64,000 bases of DNA from Woeseiaceae bacterium (GTDB taxonomy: Bacteria > Pseudomonadota > Gammaproteobacteria > Steroidobacterales > Woeseiaceae): positions 1 to 64,000 of the forward strand of contig JANQMR010000025.1 in assembly GCA_028279985.1 (NCBI GenBank). Reading direction: 5' to 3'. Positions within the stretch are counted from its first letter, which is position 1. Every line of letters begins with the position of its first letter. Shown here one piece after another: positions 28,170 to 36,542 of this stretch. The notes beneath the pieces were generated by a model. That model searched no databases. It saw nothing but the letters and a program-made list of their open reading frames with translations, and had not been told where the DNA came from. Position numbers and translations under genes: made by a program.

Positions 28170-29188
28170 GCGGCAACCTCGGTTATCTTCGAGCGACCGA
28201 CGGCGAGCATTCGCTCTACCGACTTGCGTGCGCGCCCGGCAACTTCAGGGTCGATCTCCACGGACGGACTCAGCGTCTCCAACGAGGCGCGGATGTTGGC
28301 CAAGGTAATCTTCTTCATGTGCGGACAGAGGTTGCACGGACGAATGAACTCCACGTCGTCGATGCCCGCGGAGACGTTGTCGCTCATCGAACACTCCGTC
28401 ACCATCAGGACTTTCGCGGGACGCTCGTTGACGACGTAGTCCTGCATCTGCGCCGTCGATCCGACGAAGTCCGCCGTTTCGAGCACGTCGGGCGGGCACT
28501 CCGGGTGCGCGATGATGGTCAGCTCATCGTGTCCGGACCGGAACGATTCGAGTTCGTCGGCGCTGAAGCGCTCATGCACTTCGCAATGCCCCTGCCACGT
28601 GACGATCTCGACGTCGGTTTGTTCCGCGACGTAAGATGCCAGGTATTCGTCCGGCAGGAAGATCACGCGATCGCTGCCCAGGGACTCGACGATTGCCAGT
28701 GCGTTTCCCGACGTACAGCAGATGTCGCACTCGGCTTTGACCTCGGCAGACGTGTTGACATACGTCACCACGGGTACGCCGGGGTATTGCTCGCGAAGCT
28801 TCCGGACGTCGGCCGCCGTGATCGACTCGGCAAGCGAGCAGCCCGCGCCGAGGTCGGGGATGAGCACCGTCTTTTTCGGATTCAGCAGTTTGGCCGTTTC
28901 CGCCATGAAGTGGACGCCGGCCAGGACAATCACGTCCGCATCGGTGTCCACGGCGCGCTGCGCCAGCGCCAACGAATCCCCGGTAATGTCGGCCACGCAG
29001 TGGTATATCTCGGGCGTCTGGTAGTTGTGCGCGAGGATGACGGCGTTTTTCTCTTTCTTGAGCGCATTGATCGCCGCGATGTCCGGCGCGTGGACAGGCC
29101 ATTCGATTTCGGGGATGACCTTCTTGACGCGCTCGTAGAGCGGCGCCACGGTCTCCAGAACGGCTATATCGATGGGGTTGGCTGACAT
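28166..29188 (-). CDS. nadA: Quinolinate synthase
   Basis: A 340-aa 4Fe-4S enzyme that condenses iminoaspartate with dihydroxyacetone phosphate to quinolinate. Cluster Cys are in [19 protein letters not shown] and [11 protein letters not shown]. Other motifs are [13 protein letters not shown] and [18 protein letters not shown] 29188 has AGGTG at 6-7 nt. A sigma70-like promoter upstream carries an NrtR-type operator. With the kynurenine operon nearby, the cell appears able to make quinolinate by two routes. nadB and nadC are not in the window; the aspartate dehydrogenase-like gene at 19539 could replace nadB. Confidence 0.95.
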   Translation of the reverse strand: MSANPIDIAVLETVAPLYERVKKVIPEIEWPVHAPDIAAINALKKEKNAVILAHNYQTPEIYHCVADITGDSLALAQRAVDTDADVIVLAGVHFMAETAKLLNPKKTVLIPDLGAGCSLAESITAADVRKLREQYPGVPVVTYVNTSAEVKAECDICCTSGNALAIVESLGSDRVIFLPDEYLASYVAEQTDVEIVTWQGHCEVHERFSADELESFRSGHDELTIIAHPECPPDVLETADFVGSTAQMQDYVVNERPAKVLMVTECSMSDNVSAGIDDVEFIRPCNLCPHMKKITLANIRASLETLSPSVEIDPEVAGRARKSVERMLAVGRSKITEVAA

Positions 29189-29206
29189 GGCGCACCTGTA
29201 TAATTA

Positions 29207-29223
29207 ATGCTCGTTTGGAGTAT
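29207..29223. promoter_or_regulatory. Putative NrtR operator 1
   Basis: ATGCTC-N5-GAGTAT, one mismatch from a perfect inverted repeat. It lies just upstream of nadA, 30 bp centre to centre from operator 2. Confidence 0.6.
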
Positions 29224-29233
29224 ATTTAACCGA

Positions 29234-29262
29234 ATTATGCTCACTAAGAGCATATAATTCAA
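29234..29262 (-). promoter_or_regulatory. nadA: nadA promoter
   Basis: On the minus strand a TTGAAT -35 (29257-29262), exact 17-bp spacer and CATAAT -10 (29234-29239), about 46 bp from the nadA start. Operator 2 falls within the spacer and -10, so bound repressor would block RNA polymerase. Confidence 0.55.
29237..29253. promoter_or_regulatory. Putative NrtR operator 2
   Basis: A perfect ATGCTC-N5-GAGCAT inverted repeat with AT-rich flanks, between nadA and the divergent nrtR gene. Its repetition as operator 1 three helical turns away supports a cooperative regulator site. Confidence 0.65.
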
Positions 29263-29271
29263 CAGTTTCGT

Positions 29272-30258
29272 ATGAAAAAGACCGACACCGTCGTAGACCT
29301 GCCCGTCGATCCGGTCGTAGACCTCCTGGGCGTCATCGTCGCCGTGACCGGCGAGGTGCCGCGCGTCCTGGTTCTCGACGACGGTGACGACATTGCCCTG
29401 CCGAACGGGCCGTTCGTGCCCGCCGATCATGCCGGCCTCGAAGACGGGTTCCGGCAACTCATCGAGGCGCAGGCAGGCCTGGATCTGTATTACGTCGAAC
29501 AGCTCTACACGTTCGGCAATCGTTTTCGAACGGCGAACGAGATCGAAGGCGGACCGAGGACGCTCTCCGTTGCTTATGTCGCCCTGACTCGCGAATTCGA
29601 AAGCCCGCTCGAGGGCACCCGCTGGGCCGATTGGTACGAATTCCTGCCCTGGGAAGACTGGCGCCATGGCCGTCCGGGAGAATTGGACGCGGTGATCGCT
29701 CCGCGGCTCGCCGCGTGGTGCTCGGAAACGCAAGCACAAACTGCGCGGCGCAATCGCCGGGAGCGCGTGAACGTCACATTCGGCAACGCGGGCGCGACGG
29801 AGTTGGACGCCGTCTTGACGCTCGAGCGGCTGGAATTGTTATACGACGCGGGCATTCTACCGGAGTCGGAACGCGATCGATGCGCGATCGACGGGAGGCC
29901 TTTCGAGCGCACGACGACCGACATCGGTATTCCAATGGCCTCGGATCACCGCCGCGTGCTGGCGACCGCGCTCGGGCGTATTCGGGGAAAACTCGCCTAC
30001 CGGCCCGTCGTCTTCGAACTGTTGCCTGGTGAGTTCACTTTGCTGCGATTGCAACAGGTTGCCGAGGCGCTCAGCGGAACGCAGCTACATAAACAGAATT
30101 TCCGCCGTCTGGTAATGAACGCGAACCTCGTCGAACCCGTTGGGCGAACGAAAACCGTCGGACGAGGCCGCCCGGCCGAACTATTCCGGTTCCGGCGCGA
30201 GGTGCTCGGCGAAAAACTGACCGTGGGCCTGTCGCGGCCGACTTTGCGTGGGGACTAG
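29272..30258 (+). CDS. nrtR: NrtR-type transcriptional regulator (Nudix-like domain plus winged helix)
   Basis: A 328-aa protein. The N-terminal half (about 15-160) is a Nudix-like domain (LLGVIVAVTGEVPRVLVLDD; EQLYTFGN; LSVAYVALT). Its Nudix box is degenerate, with FRQLIEAQAGL where catalytic Glu residues should be, so it should sense rather than hydrolyse its ligand. The C-terminal winged helix lies at about 225-310 (LEQ-type FELLPGEFTLLRLQQVAEAL; FRRLVMNANLVEPVGRTKTV; GRGRPAELFRF). NrtR proteins repress NAD-synthesis genes and respond to ADP-ribose. Divergence from nadA and the paired palindromes between them support control of nadA and nrtR. Confidence 0.85.
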   Translation: MKKTDTVVDLPVDPVVDLLGVIVAVTGEVPRVLVLDDGDDIALPNGPFVPADHAGLEDGFRQLIEAQAGLDLYYVEQLYTFGNRFRTANEIEGGPRTLSVAYVALTREFESPLEGTRWADWYEFLPWEDWRHGRPGELDAVIAPRLAAWCSETQAQTARRNRRERVNVTFGNAGATELDAVLTLERLELLYDAGILPESERDRCAIDGRPFERTTTDIGIPMASDHRRVLATALGRIRGKLAYRPVVFELLPGEFTLLRLQQVAEALSGTQLHKQNFRRLVMNANLVEPVGRTKTVGRGRPAELFRFRREVLGEKLTVGLSRPTLRGD

Positions 30259-30263
30259 ACGGG

Positions 30264-30283
30264 AAAGACAGATGTGAGTCTTT
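30264..30283 (+). terminator. Possible bidirectional terminator between nrtR and pyrC
   Basis: AAAGAC-N8-GTCTTT followed by ATTTTGT, in the 60-bp convergent gap. Confidence 0.45.
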
Positions 30284-30318
30284 ATTTTGTGCTTTGCCGA
30301 CAAACAGATCGTGTCTTC

Positions 30319-31413
30319 TCATCGCTGATCGGTTCTGCCATTGAAGCGCCAGCGCAGGGTTTCGCCCGCGTGGAACGGCACGATACGAACATGGTCGTCA
30401 CTCATCAGCTCGGGTACGTTCTGCGGCTGCCGTTGTAATGAAACGGTACCCTCGTTGAGCGGGAGACCGTAGAAACGCGGGCCGAACTCGGAGGCGAAAG
30501 CCTCGAGCCGGTCCAGCGCGTCTTCTTCCTCGAAGGTCTGCGCATAGCTTTCGATAGCCGTCGGCGCACTGAAGATACCGGCGCAGCCGCAGCTACTTTC
30601 CTTTTCATGTTTCTGGTGAGGCGCCGAGTCTGTACCGAGGAAGAACTTGGGATTGCCCGACGTCGCCGCACGGCGCAACGCCTCCCTGTGACGGCGGCGT
30701 TTGGCGACCGGCAGGCAGTAGGCATGCGGCCTAAGCCCGCCCTCGAACATGGCATTGCGGTCAATCCGGAGATGGTGCGCGGTAATCGTTGCCGCCAGAT
30801 TCGAACCCGCCGCCTCGACGAACTGAACGGAGTCGTCGGTAGTAATATGCTCGAGTACCACCCTGAGGCCGGGGAAGTCTTCGAGCACCGGCGCCAGCAC
30901 GGTCTCCAGGAACACGGCCTCGCGATCGAAGATGTCGATATCGGGCGACACGACCTCGCCGTGCACGAGGAGCGGCATATCGATCGAGTGCATGCGCTCC
31001 AGCACCGGCCAGATCTTGCGGACATCCGTCACGCCATTCGCCGAATTGGTGGTGGCGCCGGCGGGGTAGAGTTTGCACGCCGTCAGCACACCGCCCGAGA
31101 AACCCCTTGCGATCTCCTCCGCATCGATATCGTCGGTCAGGTAAGCGGTCATCAGCGGTGTGAATCGACGACCCTCGGGTAATACGTCGAGAATGCGTGT
31201 CCGGTATGCTTCGGCCGCGGCGGTCGTCGTCACCGGTGGGTCGAGGTTCGGCATCACGATGGCGCGCGCAAACTGCCGGGCCGTGTAATCGGCGGCAAAG
31301 GCCAGCATACCGCCGTCGCGCAGATGGACGTGCCAATCGTCCGGCTGACGCAGTATCAAGAGGTCACCGGTGTCGCGCGAAAACGTCTGGTCGCTAGAGC
31401 CGTGTGGCTTCAT
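30319..31413 (-). CDS. pyrC: Dihydroorotase (class II, PyrC type)
   Basis: A 364-aa zinc enzyme of pyrimidine synthesis converting carbamoyl aspartate to dihydroorotate. Metal ligands are H28 and H30 in DDWHVHLRDG, the carbamylated Lys in TACKLYPAGATTNS, His in VLEHITTDD and TITAHHL, and the catalytic Asp in FFLGTDSAPHQ. The C-terminal tail (MSDDHVRIVPFHAGETLRW) is usual for class II enzymes. It appears monocistronic, facing nrtR. Confidence 0.93.
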   Translation of the reverse strand: MKPHGSSDQTFSRDTGDLLILRQPDDWHVHLRDGGMLAFAADYTARQFARAIVMPNLDPPVTTTAAAEAYRTRILDVLPEGRRFTPLMTAYLTDDIDAEEIARGFSGGVLTACKLYPAGATTNSANGVTDVRKIWPVLERMHSIDMPLLVHGEVVSPDIDIFDREAVFLETVLAPVLEDFPGLRVVLEHITTDDSVQFVEAAGSNLAATITAHHLRIDRNAMFEGGLRPHAYCLPVAKRRRHREALRRAATSGNPKFFLGTDSAPHQKHEKESSCGCAGIFSAPTAIESYAQTFEEEDALDRLEAFASEFGPRFYGLPLNEGTVSLQRQPQNVPELMSDDHVRIVPFHAGETLRWRFNGRTDQR

Positions 31414-31846
31414 TCACTTTCCCTGTCTCGACATTCGGGGCAAAACGGCGATTCCGCGCCAACCTGTACGACCGCTCCGCCGCACACAGCGCCGGCAACC
31501 CGGGAGCGATCCCGTGAAATAGGACCTTCAATCCATCACTCCGTTCAGATCCTCGGATCCGGATCGGCGTGCGTATCGACGGTCTCCGCGTCTCGGCAAT
31601 CTCAAGAACTCGCCCGCTCATCGACAAAGAGCGGCGCCACCCGGCTGGAGCGACTATCTAATTCCACACAAAGTTTCAGCGCCCGTCAACTGCAGTTGAC
31701 CAAAACAGGTTGCGCCGAAAGGGCACCCGGACTGGACTGCGAGATTCCGCGTTACCTTCGGCCTTCCGGCTACCTGGTCAATCGAACTTTGCTGAGTCGT
31801 CCTGACAATCCAAATGTGTACAAGATCGAGGTAGAAGACAGCGTGT
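31414..31846. other. Gene-poor interval between pyrC and the DUF433 gene
   Basis: A gap of 433 bp with several short open frames on both strands, none with a clear start and family. A minus-strand segment at about 31394-31531 reads LKVLFHGIAPGLPALCAA, which is reminiscent of the N-terminus of DUF5615/PIN-like toxins (see findings). I see no convincing intact gene. Confidence 0.5.
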
Positions 31847-32554
31847 TCAAGCCGCTTCGCGGCGAGTGAGTTCGCAGCGGATCGCTTCCTCGATGTTTTG
31901 CGCCGAGGTGTCATAGTCTTCTGCCAGATCTGCTAGTGAATCACCCGCTTTAAAACGATCCGCCAGGATGGCCGTCGGGACCCCCCGGCCGACGAGGACG
32001 GGACGTCCGAACGCCACGCGCGGATCTATTTCCACCGGCGCCGGCTCTTCTGCGGATACGGACTTACGAGTAAACGGATACAATTTGATCGGTGCGCCGG
32101 TCAGATCCCGTTCAATTCGTTGCAGATACCGGAGAATCACCGGCTCGATCTCGAGCTGTCCTTCCCTGGAAACGTTGATCAGTCTTTCAAGCTCGTGCAC
32201 GAACAGATCAACGCCGTCGGTCTCGAAACGCACATCGACCAAGGGACGCTGGATGTCCAGCCGCCGCTGTACGTAGTCGAGCGCCTTTCGGACTTTCTGC
32301 AGCGGAACGCGATGTTGGCGCCGAATTGCCGCCAAAACATGTGCTTCAATGAGGTTCAGAAACGAAAGCCCTTCGCCGGGCTTTCCGTCAAGCCTGATGA
32401 CGGGGCGGAAGCGACGAATCTCATGGTCGTGTGTGTACGTCTGGCCCCTGAACCAGGACGATAGTGTGCTCGGCGGGAGGTTGAGATAGTGTGCCGCCTC
32501 GACGTACGAGTAGGCGGGGGTTCGCCGGAGAAAATCTATGTCCGTCCGTCCCAT
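31847..32554 (-). CDS. DUF433 domain protein with MerR-like N-terminal HTH
   Basis: A 235-aa protein from ATG 32554, which has GGAGG nearby; an upstream in-frame ATG at 32704 lacks such a site. The N-terminus (about 10-60) resembles a MerR-like HTH (YSYVEAAHYLNLPPSTLSSW). The C-terminal DUF433 region spans about 175-230 (IDPRVAFGRPVLVGRGVPTA; DSLADLAEDYDTSAQNIEEA). DUF433 proteins are commonly antitoxins paired with DUF5615 PIN-like toxins. No intact toxin gene adjoins this copy, so it may be an orphan antitoxin or a stand-alone regulator. Confidence 0.75.
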   Translation of the reverse strand: MGRTDIDFLRRTPAYSYVEAAHYLNLPPSTLSSWFRGQTYTHDHEIRRFRPVIRLDGKPGEGLSFLNLIEAHVLAAIRRQHRVPLQKVRKALDYVQRRLDIQRPLVDVRFETDGVDLFVHELERLINVSREGQLEIEPVILRYLQRIERDLTGAPIKLYPFTRKSVSAEEPAPVEIDPRVAFGRPVLVGRGVPTAILADRFKAGDSLADLAEDYDTSAQNIEEAIRCELTRREAA

Positions 32555-32982
32555 CTGTTCCCACCTCCGGTAGTATTCGTGGGATTTTGCCACATGGCAC
32601 GCTCGGAGTATGCCGAATTTCTCGAGTTCGTTTACGGTCGTCTCGGCTAAGTCCGTAGTTTTCTCGCAAGCTGGCAGGATAATTCTCAACCCAGAGATCA
32701 ACAAGGGCCCGTTTGTCGATCAGACAACGAGTTTCGCGCGTGAGAGTTACCAGGTATCCAGCCTCTCCCAATCGACCCGGCGGAGGCGCTGATCCACTAG
32801 ATGAAATCGTCGTAACAGGCGAACGTTTCAGACAGGCTATCTGGAAGCAGAAGCGGAGGTCGGCCTGGATTCTGCCGCCGATGTCTCACTGGTGCCACAG
32901 AGAAGCACTGCTAAGACCCTCCTAAAGGTCGCCAAACGGCATCCCGAAGTGCTGGAACCGACCAACGGCGGCCACACAAGTA
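32555..32982. other. Gene-poor interval with a receptor-like remnant
   Basis: A gap of 428 bp between the DUF433 and acetyltransferase genes. A plus-strand segment at 32791-32831 reads DPLDEIVVTGERFRQ, resembling the start of a mature TonB receptor plug or a related exported protein, but the frame ends by 32925. No intact gene was seen. Confidence 0.5.
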
Positions 32983-33435
32983 CTACCGCAAACGCTTCTT
33001 GAAACAGATCTGACGCTCCACTTCTTCAAAGCCGAGCGCAAGATGGGCTTGCAGGCTGATTTCGTTGCCAAGTTCCGCGTCGCTGGCTATCTCGCTGTAT
33101 CCATGCTCCAGTGCCCACGTTTCCGCGGCCTTCAATAGGCTCGCGCCCAATCCGGTTCGGCGAACGTCGGGATCGACATACCATCCCTCCAGGTAGGCAA
33201 CGGGGGTCGTCTCACATCCCTCGGCGTAGTTTCGCGACCCTATCTCGACGAAGCCGGCGAGTGAGCCGTTCCCTCGATCGGCGACAATGACCGCTACGCC
33301 CACGAGAGTTGCCCCACCGCCCTCGGCCGCTTCGAACCAGTCGTCTATCTCTCGGGGGTCGGGATTCGAATAGAGTCTCGCCCGCATTCGGCGCCACTCG
33401 TCACGATCACCCCACTTTACGGGTCGAATTTTCAC
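32983..33435 (-). CDS. GNAT acetyltransferase, AAC(6')-like
   Basis: About 150 aa from GTG 33435 (KIRPVKWGDRDEWRRMRARL); a TTG eight codons upstream is an alternative, and neither has a clear ribosome binding site. The GNAT core is TPVAYLEGWYVDPDVRRTG, then LGASLLKAAETWALEHGYSE (acetyl-CoA loop region), with IASDAELGNEISLQAHLALG and FEEVERQICFKKRL near the end. This order and wording match AAC(6')-I aminoglycoside acetyltransferases. Chromosomal members are often not resistance genes, so substrate is uncertain. Confidence 0.8.
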   Translation of the reverse strand: MKIRPVKWGDRDEWRRMRARLYSNPDPREIDDWFEAAEGGGATLVGVAVIVADRGNGSLAGFVEIGSRNYAEGCETTPVAYLEGWYVDPDVRRTGLGASLLKAAETWALEHGYSEIASDAELGNEISLQAHLALGFEEVERQICFKKRLR

Positions 33436-33514
33436 GGATAGCCAAAGAGCAAAGTGCAATAACTCGAGCAGATCCGGCTTTCGGGTCAGCGGCCGTCATT
33501 TTAACTCAGACCGG

Positions 33515-33539
33515 GCTTCCGGCCGGGCCGGCCGGAAGC
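33515..33539. terminator. GC-rich perfect hairpin between M16 and GNAT genes
   Basis: A 10-bp stem GCTTCCGGCC / GGCCGGAAGC with a 5-nt loop. It lies 75 bp past the M16 stop. No T tract follows on either strand, so function as an intrinsic terminator is doubtful. Confidence 0.3.
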
Positions 33540-33613
33540 AGTCGGTCAGAGTTCGGCTAGGGCCAACTGATTATAAAGAATTGGCACGGCCGATAAGAGT
33601 GATTCCTCGGCTT

Positions 33614-36475
33614 CTAGGAACTCTCGTTTATCGGTCTCGCCTGCTTGTCGATCTCGATGATGGGCCGGCCGAGCGTTTCGAGATCCGACAGAATCTCCGC
33701 CTTGTCGCCGACGACGACGGTGATCATCTCATCGACGTCGAGATGCTTTCCGGCCAGTTCATTGAGCTCTTCGACGCCGACGTTCATCAAAATCTCGTGC
33801 TGCCGCCTCGGCCAATTGTGACTGAGTCCGTACCGCTGCGTTTGCGCCATGATGTGGACTTTGTGATTGGGCGTCTCGTAAGACAGGGCGTTACGCTGGC
33901 CGATGGCGCGTCTCGTAGACACGAGCTCTTCCTCGGTAATGCCTTGGCGGTAAACGGCGCCGACCTCGGCGAAGATCTCCTCGATAGCCGCCGCAGTGAC
34001 GTCGTTTCGTACGCTGGTTTGAATGACGTAGCGCCCGTTGCTTTCGTTGGCTCGCAGATAGGCGAAGGCCCCGTACGTGTAGCCCTTGTCCTCCCGGAGG
34101 TTGAGGTTGATCCGGCTGTTGAAAGAGCCGCCCAGAGAATGATTCAGAAGATTCAGCCGGTAGTGCTCGCCCAGCGCATCGTACGGAACGCTTCGAGACG
34201 CGACACGAATCTCCGATTGCTTGGCCCCGGCCTGATCGACGAGATAGATCGCGCCTCCCTGTAACTCGGGAAAGGGCTCGAAGTCCGCCGCGACCGGTAC
34301 CGGTTTGCGCTCCCATCCGGAGAGCACCGAGAGACTCTCCATCACCTCGTCTTGCGCAAGGTCCGATATGACCAGAATCTCCGCGACCGAAGGCGAGTAA
34401 TGCTGCTCGTAGAAATTCCGAACGTCTTCGAGCGTGACGGTTTCGACGGACTCCTTAAGGCCGATGCTCGAATACGCGAAGTTGTTGCCGGAACCGAAGA
34501 GCAATAACGGCAAGACGTTATTCGCGACGCCCGGCGCAAAGTCCTCGCCGATTGCGATGAGCTTCAAGGCCTGTTTATGCCAGCGGTCGAATTCGTCGGC
34601 ATCGAATTTAGGCCGGGTCAGTCTTTCGGCCGCAATTTCCAGCGTCTCATCGAGCGTGGCGGTCAAACCGCCGATGCTCATGAACGCGTACTCTCCGTCG
34701 GTGTAGAATCGAAGCGTCGAGCTGAGCTTCGCCAGACGGAGGTTGAGGTCTTCGGCGGTACTGAGTTCGGTGGACTCATTCATGACGTAGGCCGTCACGT
34801 TCGCCACACCCAGCTTGTCGCGCGGCTCGTGCTGCAAGCCGACCTTCATCCGCATGAGGACCGCCGTGGTGGGAACTTCGTCAGTCTGCACGCCCATCAC
34901 ACCGATCCCGTTGGGCAACTCCGCGTGCCAGCTTTGCAGGGACTGCAAGGCCGGCACGGGTCCTTCCGGCGGCATCACGCTGCGATCGAACGAATCCACG
35001 ACGGGTGGGACGACGAAGTCGTCGGGCTCCGCAGAATCCGGGGCGCCCAGATCACGACCGGGAAACGTCCAGTTGTCCGGCGTCTTCAGTGTGTCGATTT
35101 CGCCCTCCGGTACGATTCTCAGATAAACGGCAGGCTTGTCCTTCAGGTACTTTTCGAACACGCGAACGACGTCGGCTTTGGTCAACGCATCGATCCCGGC
35201 AATGTTGGCGCCGATCTGATTCGGGCTTCCCTTGAGCGTTTCCATGATGGCGAGGTATCCAACCTTGCCTCCCACGCTTTGCATCTGAAAAACGGCTTGC
35301 GCCTTCGCGCCGTTCTTGATCTTTGTCAGGTCGTCATCGGTGGGGCCGTGCTCTTCGAACTCTTGCAGCGCCTCCTCGAAAGCCGACTGCACGTCATGCA
35401 GTGAGTGACCTTCGGCCGGCATGAGACTGAACGTCAACGCGCATGACAGCTCTCCGCAGGTGTGACCGCCGGTCGTCGAGGCTGACAGGCCGGTACTCTG
35501 GAGCCGTCTGTACAACAGGGACGACGTTCCCTTCACGAGAATGTCCGCCAGCGCGTCGAGCGCGATTTCATCGGGATGACCGAAATAGACCGTCGGCAGC
35601 GAGACCCGCAAAAGGGACGCCGCCACTTTGTCCTCCATCGACAGGTAGCGATCGGCGTCCAGCGTTACCGGCCACTTCTCGGCGGGCTCGACAGCCGGAC
35701 CTCGCGGAATAGGCCCGAAGTACTTCCGAACCCATTCCAGCGTCCGGCCACGGTCGAAATCGCCGCCGATGGTGAGCGTCGCGTTGTTGGGCCCGTACCA
35801 GCGCCGGAAGAAGGCTTTCAGGTCGTCGACGTCGACACGATCCAGATCTTCGACGTAGCCAATCGTCATCCAGGAGTACGGGTGGCCTTCCGGGTAAAGC
35901 GCCTCGACCGTACGCTCGAACTGCAATCCGTAAGGTCGATTCTCGTAGTTCTGGGCGCGCTCGTTCTTGACCGTGCTGCGCTGTATTTCGAATTTTTCCT
36001 GCGTGACCGCCGGCAGGAGAAAGCCCATTCGGTCCGCTTCGAGCCACAGGGTCTTCTCGAGCTGATTTCTCGGAACCGTTTGATAGTAGTTCGTACGATC
36101 GATATTGGTGGTTCCGTTCAGGGTGCCGCCGGCTTCGTTGACGATCTTGAAATGCTGGTCGTCTTCGACGTTCTCGGACCCCTGAAACATCATGTGTTCG
36201 AAGAAGTGAGCAAACCCAGACTTGCCGACCTCCTCCCGCGCCGAACCGACGTGATAAGTGACATCGACATGCACCAGCGGATCGGAGGCGTCGTGATGCA
36301 ACACCACCGTCAGTCCATTGTCGAGCACGTACTTCTCGTAAGGGATTACGATTTCGTCGCCGACCCTCTCCACCTTCTCGACAAGCTGAATACCGCGTGT
36401 CGGCTCATCCAACACAGCACAGGATACAGCCAAAAAGCCGACTGCTGCGGCAACGAATGGTCGAGCGTATTTCAT
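33614..36475 (-). CDS. M16 family zinc metalloprotease, lipoprotein
   Basis: A 953-aa protein. ATG 36475 has GAGGAA upstream and begins a lipoprotein signal ending FLAVSC at C19; a longer start at 36538 would hide this signal. The inverted zinc motif HxxEH is H90-E93-H94 (AHFFEHMMF), with the third ligand in VKNERAQN about 78 residues later. Two M16 domain pairs follow, the C-terminal half (from about 490) lacking a zinc site as usual. A segment SLGGSFNSRINLNLREDKGY typical of inactive halves is present. M16 lipoproteins degrade peptides at the envelope. It lies 67 bp after the TonB receptor and probably acts on the imported substrate. Confidence 0.88.
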   Translation of the reverse strand: MKYARPFVAAAVGFLAVSCAVLDEPTRGIQLVEKVERVGDEIVIPYEKYVLDNGLTVVLHHDASDPLVHVDVTYHVGSAREEVGKSGFAHFFEHMMFQGSENVEDDQHFKIVNEAGGTLNGTTNIDRTNYYQTVPRNQLEKTLWLEADRMGFLLPAVTQEKFEIQRSTVKNERAQNYENRPYGLQFERTVEALYPEGHPYSWMTIGYVEDLDRVDVDDLKAFFRRWYGPNNATLTIGGDFDRGRTLEWVRKYFGPIPRGPAVEPAEKWPVTLDADRYLSMEDKVAASLLRVSLPTVYFGHPDEIALDALADILVKGTSSLLYRRLQSTGLSASTTGGHTCGELSCALTFSLMPAEGHSLHDVQSAFEEALQEFEEHGPTDDDLTKIKNGAKAQAVFQMQSVGGKVGYLAIMETLKGSPNQIGANIAGIDALTKADVVRVFEKYLKDKPAVYLRIVPEGEIDTLKTPDNWTFPGRDLGAPDSAEPDDFVVPPVVDSFDRSVMPPEGPVPALQSLQSWHAELPNGIGVMGVQTDEVPTTAVLMRMKVGLQHEPRDKLGVANVTAYVMNESTELSTAEDLNLRLAKLSSTLRFYTDGEYAFMSIGGLTATLDETLEIAAERLTRPKFDADEFDRWHKQALKLIAIGEDFAPGVANNVLPLLLFGSGNNFAYSSIGLKESVETVTLEDVRNFYEQHYSPSVAEILVISDLAQDEVMESLSVLSGWERKPVPVAADFEPFPELQGGAIYLVDQAGAKQSEIRVASRSVPYDALGEHYRLNLLNHSLGGSFNSRINLNLREDKGYTYGAFAYLRANESNGRYVIQTSVRNDVTAAAIEEIFAEVGAVYRQGITEEELVSTRRAIGQRNALSYETPNHKVHIMAQTQRYGLSHNWPRRQHEILMNVGVEELNELAGKHLDVDEMITVVVGDKAEILSDLETLGRPIIEIDKQARPINESS

Positions 36476-36542
36476 TCCGGGTTCCTCGTTAAAGTAGCGC
36501 CCGATCCGGCGGACCGGGCGCTGGGTGGGTATCGGCAATTCG

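Noticed and set aside
31324..31869. A 181-codon plus-strand frame across the pyrC start and the gap beyond
   Set aside because: Low-complexity Ser/Thr/Arg-rich translation, overlaps pyrC antisense, no family recognised; its last part looks slightly protein-like but not enough to call.
32983..33435. GNAT gene considered as an acquired aminoglycoside-resistance gene
   Set aside because: No integron, transposase or resistance context; similarity of wording alone does not show the substrate.
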